A stretch of 64,000 nt of DNA from Candidatus Steffania adelgidicola (GCF_020541225.1 NZ_CP045889.1:62001-126000); one strand, 5' to 3'. Counted from the first letter of the stretch, positions 35,317-48,609 are shown. The notes: generated by a model not told the origin, from the sequence alone. Made by a program: numbers and translations.

Positions 35317-35630
35317 AGAAGTTTCCCGTCTATAAAACGCTAGAAATTTGAAGATTTGATTATTACTTATGGTCTTAAGTATCCGTTATATCACTGCCCG
35401 GTAAAACTTACCAAGTCGATATGTGATTGAACTCTAAAAATTTAGATACTGGTAAAGTACCATAGGTTTTTTTTATTTTTAATAAAACATTTCTCTTTGT
35501 TAACTGGGTGAAGAAGTGGGATATCTACACTGCTGTTCTACATATTCTAACCGAATAGAACGGTATCCAAGAGCAAATGATGCTAAGATCATATCTTCAT
35601 GACATGATATTTAATGTGAATTGTAATGAA

Positions 35631-35703
35631 TGGAGCTAAGCGGGATCGAACCGCTGACCTCTTGCATGCCATGCAAGCGCTCTTCCAGCTGAGCTATAAC
35701 CCC
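35631..35703 (-). tRNA. tRNA-Ala (anticodon GGC)
   Basis: On the minus strand a complete cloverleaf can be drawn: acceptor GGGGTTA/TAGCTCC, D arm GCTC/GAGC, anticodon stem CTTGC/GCAAG with loop ATGGCAT (anticodon GGC), variable AGGTC, and T arm AGCGG-TTCGATC-CCGCT. The acceptor has the G3:U70 wobble pair, the alanine identity element. It matches E. coli alaW/alaX closely. In E. coli these genes also lie near gltX, so the context is ancestral. The 3' CCA is not encoded, because the gene ends at the discriminator A followed by TTC. CCA must therefore be added by nucleotidyltransferase. Confidence 0.97.
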
Positions 35704-35819
35704 ATATAAGTCATCTCGCTATTCTCTTATTAGCCGATTCATGCTATGAATTTTACTATGTTTTGTCAATGGCTATAGCGAAAATGACTGTAAAATAAAG
35801 AAAATAGGAAACACTGAGG

Positions 35820-37238
35820 CTAATCGATCTTTGCTAATGTATCGTTAGCGATAAAGTCTAACGCCAGATCGATACGTGCTAAAGATCGCGATTGACCTAT
35901 CGCATGAACAGTGACATCAAGCGCGGGTGATTGAGCTCTGCTGGTTACTGCGACGCGTAGTGGCATACCGATTTTACCGATGCTTACTTGTAGTTCATCG
36001 GCTGTTTTTTCAAGAGCTGCATATATTGAATCTGGTGTCCATACGCTAAGTGTGGCTAGTTTTTCGCGTATCATTTGTAACGGTTTTTGGGCTAGCACGT
36101 TTAAATATTTTTCAGCTGATTTAGTATCGAATTTATTAAAATCTTCGTAAAAATAGCGACAGCTAGTCGCCATCTCTTTCAGTGTTTTACAACGTCCCCT
36201 TAAAAGTTTTACTAAATCTATGAGCGCGGGGCCAGAGCGAGTATCGATTTCTTCACGCTTTATATGCCAGAGTAGATGTGTGGCGATGTATTCAGAGGGT
36301 AAATGATTGATGTAATAATGGTTTATCCAAAGTAGCTTTTGAGTATTAAACGCACTAGGAGATTTACTTACTGCATTAAGATTGAATAGTTGCTTCATTT
36401 CTTCAATACTGAAAATTTCTTGATCGCCGTGAGACCATCCCAGTTTTAGAAGATAGTTTACTAACGCTTCCGGTAGAAATCCATCATCACGATATTGCAT
36501 AACCCCAATCGCGTTATGGCGTTTAGATAGTTTTTTACCATCCTCGCCTAAAATCATTGAAATATGGGCATAAGCTGGTGCTGTCGCGCCAAGAGCGTGT
36601 AGAATGTTGATCTGTCGCGGTGTATTATTTATATGGTCTTCACCGCGAATCACATGCGTAATCCCCATGTCGAAATCGTCGAATACAACGCAGAAATTAT
36701 AGGTCGGTGACCCGTCATGTCGACGAATAATGAGATCATCTAGCTCACAGTTGCTAAATTCAATAGGCCCGCGGACAAGATCATGAAAAAGAACCGAACC
36801 ACTCTGTGGATTTTTAAAACGCACCACGTAGGGTTGGTTTTCGTCGTGCTTAACGTTATTGCGGCAGAGACCGTCATAACGCGGTTTCTCGTTCCGGGCC
36901 ATTTGTCTACAACGCAATGTATTTAATCGCTCTTTGGAGCAAAAACATTTATAGGCTTTTCCCTTGAAAAGCATATTTTCAATAGCCGCATTGTAATGAT
37001 TGAAACGTTGAGTCTGAAAATAAGGGCCTTCGTCCCAATCTAGGCTGAGCCAGCTTATCCCGTCTATAATCGCTTGAATCGCTGGTTGCGTTGAGCGTTC
37101 TAGGTCTGTGTCCTCTATTCGTAATACAAACTTCCCTCCTAGATTTCTGGCAAATAACCATGCGTAGAGGGCAGTGCGCGCCCCACCAACATGTAAATAA
37201 CCTGTAGGGCTTGGTGCGAAACGGGTTTTGATTTTCAT
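35820..37238 (-). CDS. gltX: Glutamyl-tRNA synthetase
   Basis: GltX charges tRNA-Glu in the cytoplasm. The product is 472 residues (E. coli 471). The class I signature is [18 protein letters not shown] near residues 7-24, with HVGG as the HIGH motif. The KMSKS loop is KKLSKRHNA near 237. A zinc-type CFCSKERL element is near residue 98. The [15 protein letters not shown] segment and the helical anticodon-binding half are present in full. It is the same strand as tRNA-Ala, 116 bp downstream, and is probably transcribed separately. There is no sign of truncation. Confidence 0.97.
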   Translation of the reverse strand: MKIKTRFAPSPTGYLHVGGARTALYAWLFARNLGGKFVLRIEDTDLERSTQPAIQAIIDGISWLSLDWDEGPYFQTQRFNHYNAAIENMLFKGKAYKCFCSKERLNTLRCRQMARNEKPRYDGLCRNNVKHDENQPYVVRFKNPQSGSVLFHDLVRGPIEFSNCELDDLIIRRHDGSPTYNFCVVFDDFDMGITHVIRGEDHINNTPRQINILHALGATAPAYAHISMILGEDGKKLSKRHNAIGVMQYRDDGFLPEALVNYLLKLGWSHGDQEIFSIEEMKQLFNLNAVSKSPSAFNTQKLLWINHYYINHLPSEYIATHLLWHIKREEIDTRSGPALIDLVKLLRGRCKTLKEMATSCRYFYEDFNKFDTKSAEKYLNVLAQKPLQMIREKLATLSVWTPDSIYAALEKTADELQVSIGKIGMPLRVAVTSRAQSPALDVTVHAIGQSRSLARIDLALDFIANDTLAKID

Positions 37239-38694
37239 TACTTATCTTACCTTTATTATTTATCACAAATATGTAAGAAATTTGGTGTGTATTTGAGTGA
37301 TGCGGTTTTTAAAACATGCCGATTTTTGGTTTCTAATTATTTGGTTTCTAATTATTGAGTAATGTGAAAAAAGTTGGTTTTTGTGAGTCAGTATCTTCTT
37401 TATCTTTTTTTTTGAAAAAAAAACAAAGGTATCCTATAAATTAAGTATTTTATCTAGATATATGCGTGCATGTGTTGTCGTGTAATGCTCTTGGTGTTTT
37501 TTTATATTATGTATTTATCTATGCTATAGAGGACACTTTAAGGAGCAATGTATTAATGATGTGTAAATTTTTTAAGTAACTTAGCAATATTCGCTGTTAA
37601 TGATCTCTTCTGTTTACGGCCTAGTTTGTAAAAAACAAGTAAGGTTTCTTTAATACCGTTATAGAATTAGGCATGGAGTCTTGCATTTTATTTCTCTCGA
37701 AAAATAACCATTTAAAAAACATTCAAGTCTATACATATTACAGGACTAGTAGCCTCCAGAAATGACGTGATGCACTATACCGTATCAATGATGGTTTCAT
37801 CAGTGTCTAATGAGATTTTTAATATGAAGATGCACCTAGAATACCTTAGATCGTTTATGAAAGAAACGAGGTAGCATTGAGTATAAAATGTGGGACAGTA
37901 GCACTATAAAACACTATCGGCATTATTATAAAAATATGACAGTGTCTCAGGTTTTATCTGGTTTATTAAAATTTGTTTTTATATAGCACCGGATGCACTG
38001 ATCACAATTATTAACAAGCTAACGATTTTAAAAGACTTGGAGAACTCAGTGCGGGAGGGAGGATGGGGATGCTTGCTTTTTTAGTAGAAGGTTGTTTTTA
38101 CGAAAAGTTATGTTTTTTTTAAAAAAACGAAAGCTTTCTGGTGAATTATACGGATTTTAAAATATTGTGCAATAATTATGAAAGACTATTTGTGACATGA
38201 AAAATAATGTTTGATATACCATCATGGATCTGATGGGGTGTGACAATGCTATTGTCTCGCGTGTTTGATTAAAAGGGTGTGGTTAAAATTAAGTAAGTAT
38301 AAAATACTATTTGAGTGCACAGTTTTATATATATTGAAAAATCAATAGGTTGATAGAGCTATATTTAATCCATGGTTTTTATGATTGGGAATCATGGGGG
38401 AATCACAACCCCTACGTATACATTTATACTTTAATAAAATACAATTAATCAGTTAACACTGATAGACAATAAAACGTTAAGAATTAGCACGGAACTAAAA
38501 ACGCATTATTCAATAGGCAAGAAAGTTTCCTTGTGAAAATGATATATGACTGTGCAGAATAGATAGATAACCTTCAAACTGATTACTCCAGATAAATAAG
38601 AATAGATTAATAAAAGATAATCTGTTGATTTGTTTAGAGAATAATGTCTTTAGAGAATATTCAATGGTTGAAGTAAAAAAAAATTTTTTTTTCA
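37239..38694. other. Spacer between gltX and groES
   Basis: About 1.45 kb between divergent gltX and groES, with no gene. It contains a 15-bp tandem duplication at 37326-37355. Confidence 0.65.
37326..37355. repeat. Exact tandem duplication, 15-bp unit
   Basis: TTGGTTTCTAATTAT occurs twice in direct tandem without mismatch, about 90 bp upstream of gltX. This suggests a recent slippage event. Confidence 0.75.
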
Positions 38695-38696
38695 CC

Positions 38697-38724
38697 CTTG
38701 AAGCTTTCTTGAATGTCCCCATCT
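38697..38724 (+). promoter_or_regulatory. Heat-shock (sigma-32) promoter of groESL
   Basis: CTTGAA (38697-38702) and CCCCATCT (38717-38724) are separated by 14 bp, matching the sigma-32 consensus CTTGAA-N13-15-CCCCAT. It lies about 80 bp before groES. The flanking CCC before CTTGAA is also as in the E. coli groE promoter. No other heat-shock promoter is evident in the window. Confidence 0.85.
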
Positions 38725-38767
38725 TACACAGCATGAGCCTAGTTGTATGATGCTGGGCATTCATTAA

Positions 38768-39097
<330 letters not shown>

Positions 39098-39108
39098 TCT
39101 GCCAGTGA

Positions 39109-40785
<1,677 letters not shown>

Positions 40786-40813
40786 GCATTTTCTCATATT
40801 CTCTCTATTGCAT

Positions 40814-40842
40814 AAAACCCTCGGCGTGCTGAGGGTTTTTTA
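40814..40842 (+). terminator. Rho-independent terminator of groESL
   Basis: CCCTC (40818-40822) pairs with GAGGG (40831-40835), extended by AAAA/TTTT, and is followed by a T-run. It starts about 30 bp after the groEL stop. This is the clearest terminator in the window. Confidence 0.88.
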
Positions 40843-40845
40843 AAA

Positions 40846-41488
40846 AAAAATTCCAAGAAACATTAAAGAATTATTCCCATTAAGAATACATCAATCCATT
40901 GATGGGCCTTATAAGGCTATCTCTATTTAGATTAGCATTATCTCATATCTTGAAAGGCAGCGTGATTCATTGAAAAAAATCTCATTATATGTATATTAAA
41001 AAATAGTTTTTTTACTATATCTAAATAGTTTTTCTTCCAATATCTAATATCCAATATTTTTTATCAAAATATTTTTCCTTCAATTATATCCTTTATTTTT
41101 ATCGCGTTCTAAATTTAGGATAGCGGAAAAAAAATCTGCATTATGATTCAAAGTATCTAATAAATTTTCTTATGCTTTGAGAGTTTTATGGAAAATGGTT
41201 TACAACCAGATTATACCGGTTGGTGTTGTCGTGGACAGTACTCAAATAGTTACTACGTATATGATACGGATAGCTAGATAAGTGATTTTTTATATTTATT
41301 GCAAGACAAGTTTTAAAAGACAATGACTGAAAAGGGTACTGCCTACATTACTAATGTGAATACTAAAAGCAGATTAATTTGTCAACATTATTTATCATGT
41401 TTTCCATGCAAGAGAGAATTAATATTCATGAAAAAATCAGCTATGAAGACGCGTGGCTATTATTTAAAATTGTGAGATAATTTTCGCT
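40846..41488. other. Spacer between groEL and the MscS-type channel
   Basis: About 640 bp of AT-rich DNA with no gene recognised. Confidence 0.65.
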
Positions 41489-43936
41489 ATGCCTATGTTT
41501 TTTTATGGTTATGTTCAGAGATTTTTTAGGTTTTTTTCTAGCTTTATAATATTATTTATCAGCTTAAGTAGCATTGTATACGCAGATGAAGCTCTAGACG
41601 ATGAAAGCGCTAGCGTTATGGAAGAAAAAATAAACTCTGTTGTAGAGTTGGATAAATTACAAAAGGGTCTAGACTCACTCAAACAGGCAGTCTCAAACGC
41701 TACGACAGATAATCAATTAGGTATCTTAAATGACAGTGCTCTACAATTAGCTAGTGATGCTAACGCGTTGATAACTGTATTGCAACCTGCACGAAGGCAG
41801 ATACAAGGGCAGTTAGATGTGCTAGGACCGCCGCCAATTGAAGGCGAAATGAAGGAGACTAATACTGTCGTAAAAAGCCGTAATAGCCTCAATGCCCGTA
41901 AAGCGCTATTAGATAGTCAAATTGAGCATGCTAAAACCATTAGCCTTAGTGCTACTAAGCTATCACTACAAATAGTGAATATCCGTCGTAACACAATGCG
42001 TTCCCAAATGGCCCTCAACTCGGGGAGTATTTTATCAGTTCAATTTTGGTCGCCAGTATGGCAGACACAGTCTGAAGATAAGCGTCGGCTGACAAGTTTC
42101 TGCAATGATGTAACCGAGAGCTGGCGGTTGGTATGGGCACCAGAATGGCGATTAGGCTCGACCGTATTGTTGATGCTTGTCTTGATTATTTGGTGTTTTG
42201 GTTCTCATTGGCTTGATAAATCGGTAGGGTGGTTTAGTATTCATATTGTCCCTGAAGGACGGCTACGCCGTAGTTTCCTTGCTGCTTCTACTACACTAGT
42301 AACAGTAGTAAACGTAGGTATGGGAGCACAAGTGCTTTATTGGCTTTTTACCCGTCTACCGAAGCTGCCAGATGTACTAGTCGATATTGCTGATGGGCTG
42401 CTACGTTTAACATTTTTTTCCTCTTTGATTGCCGGGTTAGGTCGTGCATTTTTATCCAACCATCGTCCTTCTTGGCGTTTACTGGTTATTCCTGATCCTC
42501 TTGCTCAGGTAATGAAACCGTTGCCAACGCTATTAGCGACCTGCGTGTTATTCTCGGGTGCGATTGAACAATTTAACAACAGAATTGGTACTAGTGTTTC
42601 TATAATTATGTTTGGATATGGATTATCGGCACTACTCGTGGCATCGGTGGCATTTAGCGGTCCGTTTTTGATTAAGCGTACACGCCGTAAGTTGCAGGCT
42701 GCGGGGGTATCCCTAGTAACGCCTTCGCCTTTAGTAGCTTTGATACAAGTCTGTATAACCGCCACCTCTATTTCTATTTTAATTGCTTTACTAATAGGGT
42801 ATATCTCGCTGGCTCGTTTTCTGACTTATGAACTAGTGTGGATAATCATAGTTCTCTCTCTTTTTTATCTGCTAATTCATTTAGTGGTAGATTTATGCGA
42901 AGGGTTATTTTCGCCGAATACCCTGGTAGGGGTACGTATTAAGCAAATGTTTCATCTCAATGATCGCCACTTGTCTCAAGTGGCGATTTTGCTTGCGGCT
43001 ATCGGAAAAACTTTGCTTATTATGTTCGGCACCGTTGCGCTAATCAATGGTAATTTTGCCTCTGCAACGCCTTTAGCGCTCCTACATAAGGTGATGGAAT
43101 TTTGGGGTGGGAAAGGGATAGAAAATCTGAATATTATTCCTGCTCACGTATTAAATGCCCTAATTTTTTTAGGGATCGCACTTTATGTCTTACGATCAGC
43201 TAGACGCTGGTTAGAAAAAGATTTTCTGCCGAAAACTATAATGGAACCTGGTATGCGTTCCTCGGTAGTAACGCTATTTGGCAATGTGGGTTACGTATTA
43301 ATCATTTTATTAGCAATATCCACTCTTGGTATACAGTGGAACAATCTAGCTTGGATTGTCAGCGCATTATCGGTAGGAATTGGTTTTGGTCTTCAAGAGA
43401 TTGTAAAGAATTTTATTTCTGGTTTAATTTTATTAACAGAAAGACCGGTAAAAGTTGGGGATTTAATTAGTATCAGCGGTATTGAGGGGGATATTCGTCG
43501 TATTAATGTACGCGCTACCGAAATTCAACTTGGCGATAGATCAACAGTAATCGTCCCAAATTCCCAGTTAATCTCCCAGAATGTGCGTAATGCGACTATG
43601 GGTAATGTGCAAGGGGTAGCTACGATTGTATTAACTTTTCCTCTTGATATTGATCCTGAGAAGGTCCGTACATTACTGCTAGCAGCTTATAGTGAGCACA
43701 AGACAATTCAAAGCATACCGGCACCATCAGTAACCTTTAGTCAATTAACACCTGCTGGTATAGTCCTTAGAATTACGGGTTTCGTGAGCAGTCCACGTGT
43801 AGTTGCATCAACTAAAAGCGATTTGCTATTCGAAATCCTCCAGCGGCTACGTACCAACGGTATTACGCTGTCAATGCCACAAAAAATGATTGTCGAAAAA
43901 GCTAATCTTTCCTCTACTTCATCTTTGGATTCTTAA
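41489..43936 (+). CDS. MscS-family mechanosensitive channel, large (DUF3772-type)
   Basis: This intact 815-residue inner-membrane protein should open under membrane tension and release solutes on hypo-osmotic shock. The first ~32 residues are a signal peptide ending near VYA-DEA. Residues about 35-180 form a helical periplasmic domain with the QLDVLGPPP motif typical of DUF3772-containing MscS homologues. Several hydrophobic helices follow (about 215-620). The MscS pore and beta domain is at about 625-715: WIVSALSVGIGFGLQEIVKNFISG, then ERPVKVGDLI and VIVPNSQLISQNV. It is shorter than MscK (1120 residues), so I do not assign mscK; ybiO (741) is another possible relative. The neighbours are unrelated. 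With otsBA it suggests that osmotic adjustment still matters. Confidence 0.88.
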   Translation: MPMFFYGYVQRFFRFFSSFIILFISLSSIVYADEALDDESASVMEEKINSVVELDKLQKGLDSLKQAVSNATTDNQLGILNDSALQLASDANALITVLQPARRQIQGQLDVLGPPPIEGEMKETNTVVKSRNSLNARKALLDSQIEHAKTISLSATKLSLQIVNIRRNTMRSQMALNSGSILSVQFWSPVWQTQSEDKRRLTSFCNDVTESWRLVWAPEWRLGSTVLLMLVLIIWCFGSHWLDKSVGWFSIHIVPEGRLRRSFLAASTTLVTVVNVGMGAQVLYWLFTRLPKLPDVLVDIADGLLRLTFFSSLIAGLGRAFLSNHRPSWRLLVIPDPLAQVMKPLPTLLATCVLFSGAIEQFNNRIGTSVSIIMFGYGLSALLVASVAFSGPFLIKRTRRKLQAAGVSLVTPSPLVALIQVCITATSISILIALLIGYISLARFLTYELVWIIIVLSLFYLLIHLVVDLCEGLFSPNTLVGVRIKQMFHLNDRHLSQVAILLAAIGKTLLIMFGTVALINGNFASATPLALLHKVMEFWGGKGIENLNIIPAHVLNALIFLGIALYVLRSARRWLEKDFLPKTIMEPGMRSSVVTLFGNVGYVLIILLAISTLGIQWNNLAWIVSALSVGIGFGLQEIVKNFISGLILLTERPVKVGDLISISGIEGDIRRINVRATEIQLGDRSTVIVPNSQLISQNVRNATMGNVQGVATIVLTFPLDIDPEKVRTLLLAAYSEHKTIQSIPAPSVTFSQLTPAGIVLRITGFVSSPRVVASTKSDLLFEILQRLRTNGITLSMPQKMIVEKANLSSTSSLDS

Positions 43937-45288
43937 TTGTGTGCCTTAGTATAAAAACCAGTGCATAGCTGGCGAATGTCAACGTTATAGATGACTTGTT
44001 AAGTTATTTATTTAAAGTATCTTATATGAGATAAAGGTATCTTTATTTTTTCTCTTTTTTTGTTCTATTAAATATTCCCTAAGTGCCTTAGGCAAAAAAC
44101 ATTTGATTTATGTGCTCCTATTAAGAGAAATGATTATTGAAGTTTAAAAAGACAAGTTAGAAAAATTCTTTTTCTATTGTTTATTCATTGCCAAAATCCC
44201 CTATTAGGTATATATTGAGTTACAAATCGTGCAATTGGTATTGTGCTTTAACCGTATGTTATTTATATATGGATAAAGAAGAACCTGTTGAGTTATGCAT
44301 TCTATATTAATAAATGGTATCTCTATGAAACTTTATTAAATTTTAATATAAGAAAATCAAAATTTATATAAAGATAAGCAGGCTTTTAAGTTTTTAATCC
44401 TTTCTTATTTTATAAAGGCTTTACGTTGTATGTATATAAATTACAACCTAATCTGTATAGCGATATGTCGTACTCTACATATTAACATATGACCGATATT
44501 AAATTATTAAAATATAGCAAGACCATCCTAACTTATTCCGAAAAAGTACTTATGTTCTCTCTAAACAAATTTAGAATATTAAAATTCTGATCATTATTAT
44601 AATTTTCTTATGTAAATGGTTGGTTAAGTTATTATGTACCTATATATAAAACGGATATAGACATGTTATTTTTCTGTAATTCAGCTATCATCTTGGAAAT
44701 GGTTATAATTTGATTATCGAAACGAATCATTATAATATCTAGTTTTAGATTAATGACTATTAATTGATATTTTCTGGAAACGAGACGGTACAGATATCAT
44801 CTTTTTAATAATATAAGATGATATCTGTACATGATATGTATAATTAATTATGTTAAGATGTAGCCATAATCTGGCAAGATTTTTTATCTTGAAATACTGA
44901 TCGGGGATTGTCTCATTAAAATATTGTGTAATTTTTAATATTAATATGATCACTTATATAACCCACATAATTAAAATAAAGTATTGTAACCACGAATTGT
45001 GTCTCGAGTTATTTACTTTAGGTCAAGTAATCTGTGGTTAGCGAAATAGTGATTTCCCTTTATTAGAAATCAAATCTCAGTTTGTAGCAAATATACAAAG
45101 GATATTGGGATTATCAGCAACGATCAAACACACAGTACCACTACTGCAGCGATTGAATATCTATGCATGATATTCAAAGCAAATTTTGCCTACCTAAAAA
45201 CTGGTCTTATCACTGCATCGTTCTGCTCTCATATATGATTATCAATCATAGTGGGAAGATAGAAGAAAAACTTCTACTCCCTTTCTTA
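43937..45288. other. Spacer after the channel gene, with a long inverted repeat
   Basis: About 1.35 kb with no gene. It carries the longest perfect inverted repeat seen in the window (44788-44830). Confidence 0.65.
44788..44830. repeat. Perfect inverted repeat, 16-bp arms, 11-nt loop
   Basis: The arms GTACAGATATCATCTT (44788-44803) and AAGATGATATCTGTAC (44815-44830) are exact reverse complements. It lies in gene-free DNA more than 450 bp from the nearest gene. A chance match of 16 bases with so short a loop is unlikely in 64 kb. Confidence 0.85.
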
Positions 45289-45627
45289 TTAATCTTCTAT
45301 CTCGGTGTAGTCTTCTACTATTTCCATCTGTGGTTTACCACCTGAAAGGGTATGGAAACGTTTTGGGTGGCGAGTATGTTTAATATATTTGTACCAGACC
45401 TTCTCATGTTCATTAGACGGTGTAAGTTTTCCATGGCATACCAAAATAAATTTCTGTTCATCATCGGTGATAGGGTCTCGTGTCCCGTTCTCTAGATCAT
45501 TGTAGGCATGTCCAAAACGTTCTAACAACTGAGCTTCTCGAATAGTAAAGTGACCATGTCGGGAGAAGCCGTGAGGATAATTTTTGTTATCAAAATAACG
45601 ATTCGTACTAAAAAAGCTATTCACCAT
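45289..45627 (-). CDS. maoP: Macrodomain Ori organisation protein MaoP
   Basis: MaoP (YifE, DUF413 family) is required in E. coli, together with the adjacent cis site maoS, to constrain DNA mobility in the Ori macrodomain. From the ATG at 45627 the product is 112 residues, the E. coli length, and begins [24 protein letters not shown] motif sits eight bases upstream; a further in-frame ATG at 45642 lacks one. The blocks [19 protein letters not shown] and [13 protein letters not shown] are highly conserved. The acidic tail EDYTEIED is also present. It is divergent from hdfR across about 120 bp, exactly as in E. coli. It appears intact. Confidence 0.95.
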   Translation of the reverse strand: MVNSFFSTNRYFDNKNYPHGFSRHGHFTIREAQLLERFGHAYNDLENGTRDPITDDEQKFILVCHGKLTPSNEHEKVWYKYIKHTRHPKRFHTLSGGKPQMEIVEDYTEIED

Positions 45628-45746
45628 CTTAGACGCCCCCATATTTGTATTGGATATGTTGTTTATCTCGCGGAGTATTAGTTAGGTCTGACTTTCTGTA
45701 AAATGAAATATTTTAATCAGTATGATAATTTTTTTGGGAGAGCATT
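45628..45746. promoter_or_regulatory. maoP-hdfR divergent promoter region
   Basis: This 119-bp intergenic region must hold the promoters of both genes and, by analogy with E. coli, may hold the maoS element. An AT-rich partial palindrome around GTAAAATGAAATATTTTAAT is present near 45698-45719, which could be a LysR-type site for HdfR. I do not recall the maoS sequence well enough to place it. Confidence 0.4.
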
Positions 45747-46574
45747 GTGGATACTGAATTGCTAAAAACATTTTTAGAAGTAAGGCGTACCAGACATTTT
45801 GGGCGGGCAGCAGAAGCACTTTATTTAACTCAATCGGCAGTAAGTGTCCGCATCCGTCAACTTGAAACACAGTTGGGTGTCAGCCTATTTACTCGTCATA
45901 GAAATAATATTCGCCTAACTTCCGCAGGGAAACGGCTATTGCCGTATGCCGAAAATTTAATGGTAACTTGGGAGATTGCTAAGAAAGAAGTATCCAGTTC
46001 GCTACAGAATAATCCGCTATCGATTGGTGCGAATGCATCTTTATGGGAAACTTGGTTGGGTGCATGGCTGCAGAAGCTTTATGAGCAGTGGCCTGATCTT
46101 CAGATGGAAGCTCGCATTGCACCACGTCACGGGCTAATAAAAGAGCTGCATGAACGCCAGATAGATTTACTGATTACCACTGAAGTTCCGAAAATGGAAG
46201 AGTTAGCCAGTCAGAAGCTTGGAAGTTTCACACTAACGCTATTTGTTGATTCTAACGACATATCTATCAGTAACAAGAAGCGTCCTTATATTCAGCTTGA
46301 ATGGGGTGCTGATTTTTATACGCATGAGAGTCGACTGCACTTTAACCAGCAGGCCCCATTAGCAATTACTACTTCCGCACAATTGACATGTCAGTTATTG
46401 AAAGTCACTATTGCTTGTGCATTTTTGCCAAACTATTGGGCGCATCGCTTTTCGAACTTAGAACCTGTCAGTGATGTACCATCGATAGTGCGTTCACTGT
46501 ATGCAGTATGGCTACCGAATAGTGATCATCGTTTAATAATTCGACAGATTTTAAAAACCCCAGTTATACAATAA
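45747..46574 (+). CDS. hdfR: LysR-type regulator HdfR
   Basis: HdfR is a LysR-type DNA-binding transcription factor; in E. coli it represses flhDC (flagellar master regulator) and affects gltBD. The product is 275 residues (E. coli 279), with a GTG start preceded by GGGAG. The winged helix-turn-helix at about 1-60 ([23 protein letters not shown], then [16 protein letters not shown]) is almost identical to E. coli. The effector domain (about 90-270) is more diverged but unbroken. No flagellar genes are in the window, so its target here is uncertain. Autoregulation and control of maoP are plausible from the divergent arrangement. Transcription factors are rarely kept in such genomes. Confidence 0.94.
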   Translation: MDTELLKTFLEVRRTRHFGRAAEALYLTQSAVSVRIRQLETQLGVSLFTRHRNNIRLTSAGKRLLPYAENLMVTWEIAKKEVSSSLQNNPLSIGANASLWETWLGAWLQKLYEQWPDLQMEARIAPRHGLIKELHERQIDLLITTEVPKMEELASQKLGSFTLTLFVDSNDISISNKKRPYIQLEWGADFYTHESRLHFNQQAPLAITTSAQLTCQLLKVTIACAFLPNYWAHRFSNLEPVSDVPSIVRSLYAVWLPNSDHRLIIRQILKTPVIQ

Positions 46575-46756
46575 CTATGATTAGTTTAATGATTTATGTG
46601 TGGTATTTTTAGTACTGATCAGGAAGCTTCTCTTTAGTTCGATAACTGCAGTCATGATCTTTCTGGAGTGAAAACGAGCTAGGTGTTTTATATATGTCTA
46701 TCTGTCATAGATTCCAATGCTGTTTTGCTATCTGATATGTGTTGAGAACAGTCTTG

Positions 46757-46798
46757 AATTTAGAGATGAGTATACTAATATAATTAGATCTCTAAATT
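46757..46798 (+). terminator. Candidate hairpin after hdfR
   Basis: AATTTAGAGAT (46757-46767) and ATCTCTAAATT (46788-46798) are perfect 11-bp arms with a 20-nt loop, about 180 bp past the hdfR stop. No strong U-tract follows, so terminator function is uncertain. Confidence 0.35.
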
Positions 46799-48609
46799 TG
46801 TATTACTCCACTCTAGATAAACCAGCCTTTTATTGTGTCTTCTATCTTCCCTGAAATTCCAAAAGCATAGCTTGTATTTTAGATATGATTTATGTTAAGC
46901 CATCGTTTCATATTATCTTCTATACAAAATCGATCGTATTTATGTTTCTCTTTGAGATCTTGTTTTTTTGTTTAAAAATAGTCGAATAATTTAAAATTGT
47001 GCTTTGTCTATGGTTGATGATAGTTATCAAACTTTTTAAGTTGGTATAGCTTAAAAAAATTATGGAGTAAGCGCGATATGATTTTTATTAAGTAGAACAG
47101 AAAGTTATAGAATGATATAGGTTTCTATCAATGGAGTATACAAATTTTAATTGTATCGTTGATTTTAACGGATCTCCTGTAGTGAGATCTTCTAGATCCT
47201 ATGACTCTTTTTTTTGCAGAGCCGATAAAGATATAAATACTCCGTCTGAGACATCAAGAATCAATCATGCTTATAGGGAGATAGATTGTATATTACTATA
47301 AAAAATGGGGGATAGAGTGTGGTAATGATAATTACCATGATTCTGATCTCTTATCAGAAATAATAGTTACGATTGATTAATAAGTTAGGAGACGACTTCA
47401 ATCGTTATTACAATAACGGTGCTGAAAAACTGATCAATATGTTTAAAATAAGAGAAGAAACTTGTTATTGACTAACGTAAAAACAGAATTTTATATCACT
47501 ATACGGATAAAAAGTCTAGTGAAGATACAGTATACATCAGTGATTTTTGTAGATATTAGGTACTCTTCCCGCTATTCCTGATTAGCCTATTTAATAGGTG
47601 GATTTCTCCTGTCTTCACTATAAGTAAGTGAATAGAGAAAAATAAAAAAATAAATTAAGCGATGTTTTTAACATATAAACTTTGTTATTTATTGAAACAA
47701 TCAAATCACAATTATATTATTAAATGAAGATGATAAGTCATGCAATGATATCAATCAAACACTTTAAATTAAGGTGTTAGTATAGAAAAAATCTTTTATT
47801 TGTATTGTTGGCTTTTTTTGAAACTGAACATAGATAAGTTTAAAAGGTAAAAATGATAGGAAAAATAGTTATATTTCATATAATCTATAGACATGCTTCT
47901 TAATTTTTAGAAGCTGTGTTATGTTTTTCTTAAAAAGAAAGTGTTTTATTCTGAATGGTTTACTGATCATCTAGTCAATATTTTACATATTATTATTGTT
48001 GGTTCAGAATTTAATCGTTATCTCTATTTTAGAGAGTGGAGAATATCCATAAATATTTATCAGAAATCATGATGAATACAAAATTCAGTTTTGTTGAATA
48101 ATATTATATCAATCATTATAAGGTGATCTAGTCTTTACTATATATATCTTTTCTCTATAGATTCTTCTTTTATAAAATAATGTTAGTTACTATAATAAAA
48201 ATTATTTGTAAGATTTTAAACAGAATATCTTTTATAATCATCTGTTAGGTATTAATAGCATAATATCAAGGATATATATAGATTTTTATACTAAATATAC
48301 TCGTCTAGAGGTATATATTCATTTAATTAACATCCTAATATAGAACGGCGTTCTTATTCACTGTATTTATAATGAATAGTAGGGTTATATATGAAAGTAG
48401 TTCTACAGAAGATATGTTTGTTAGCATTTTGAGTTCTATTAAAGTGATAAAGAAAATACTAAACTGATGTAAATTTTCTTAAAATTTACCTTGTTTAAGA
48501 AGTCAAGACAATCAAATAGAAAAGATTATCTCTGATAAGATATATAAACTAGTATATACATATAAAATATCGATAGAATGTTTTTAACATTATCATGAAC
48601 GCATATTAA

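Larger units (their letters stand above)
34923..35630. other. Spacer between ribE and tRNA-Ala
   Basis: About 700 bp without a gene. It contains two adjacent perfect hairpins (35263-35282 and 35298-35316), which could mark the end of the ribE transcript or the end of the transcript from the tRNA side. Confidence 0.6.

Noticed and set aside
41489-43936. Calling the channel mscK (kefA)
   Set aside because: At 815 residues with a QLDVLGPPP-type N-terminus it is shorter than MscK and fits the DUF3772 type better, so no gene symbol was given.
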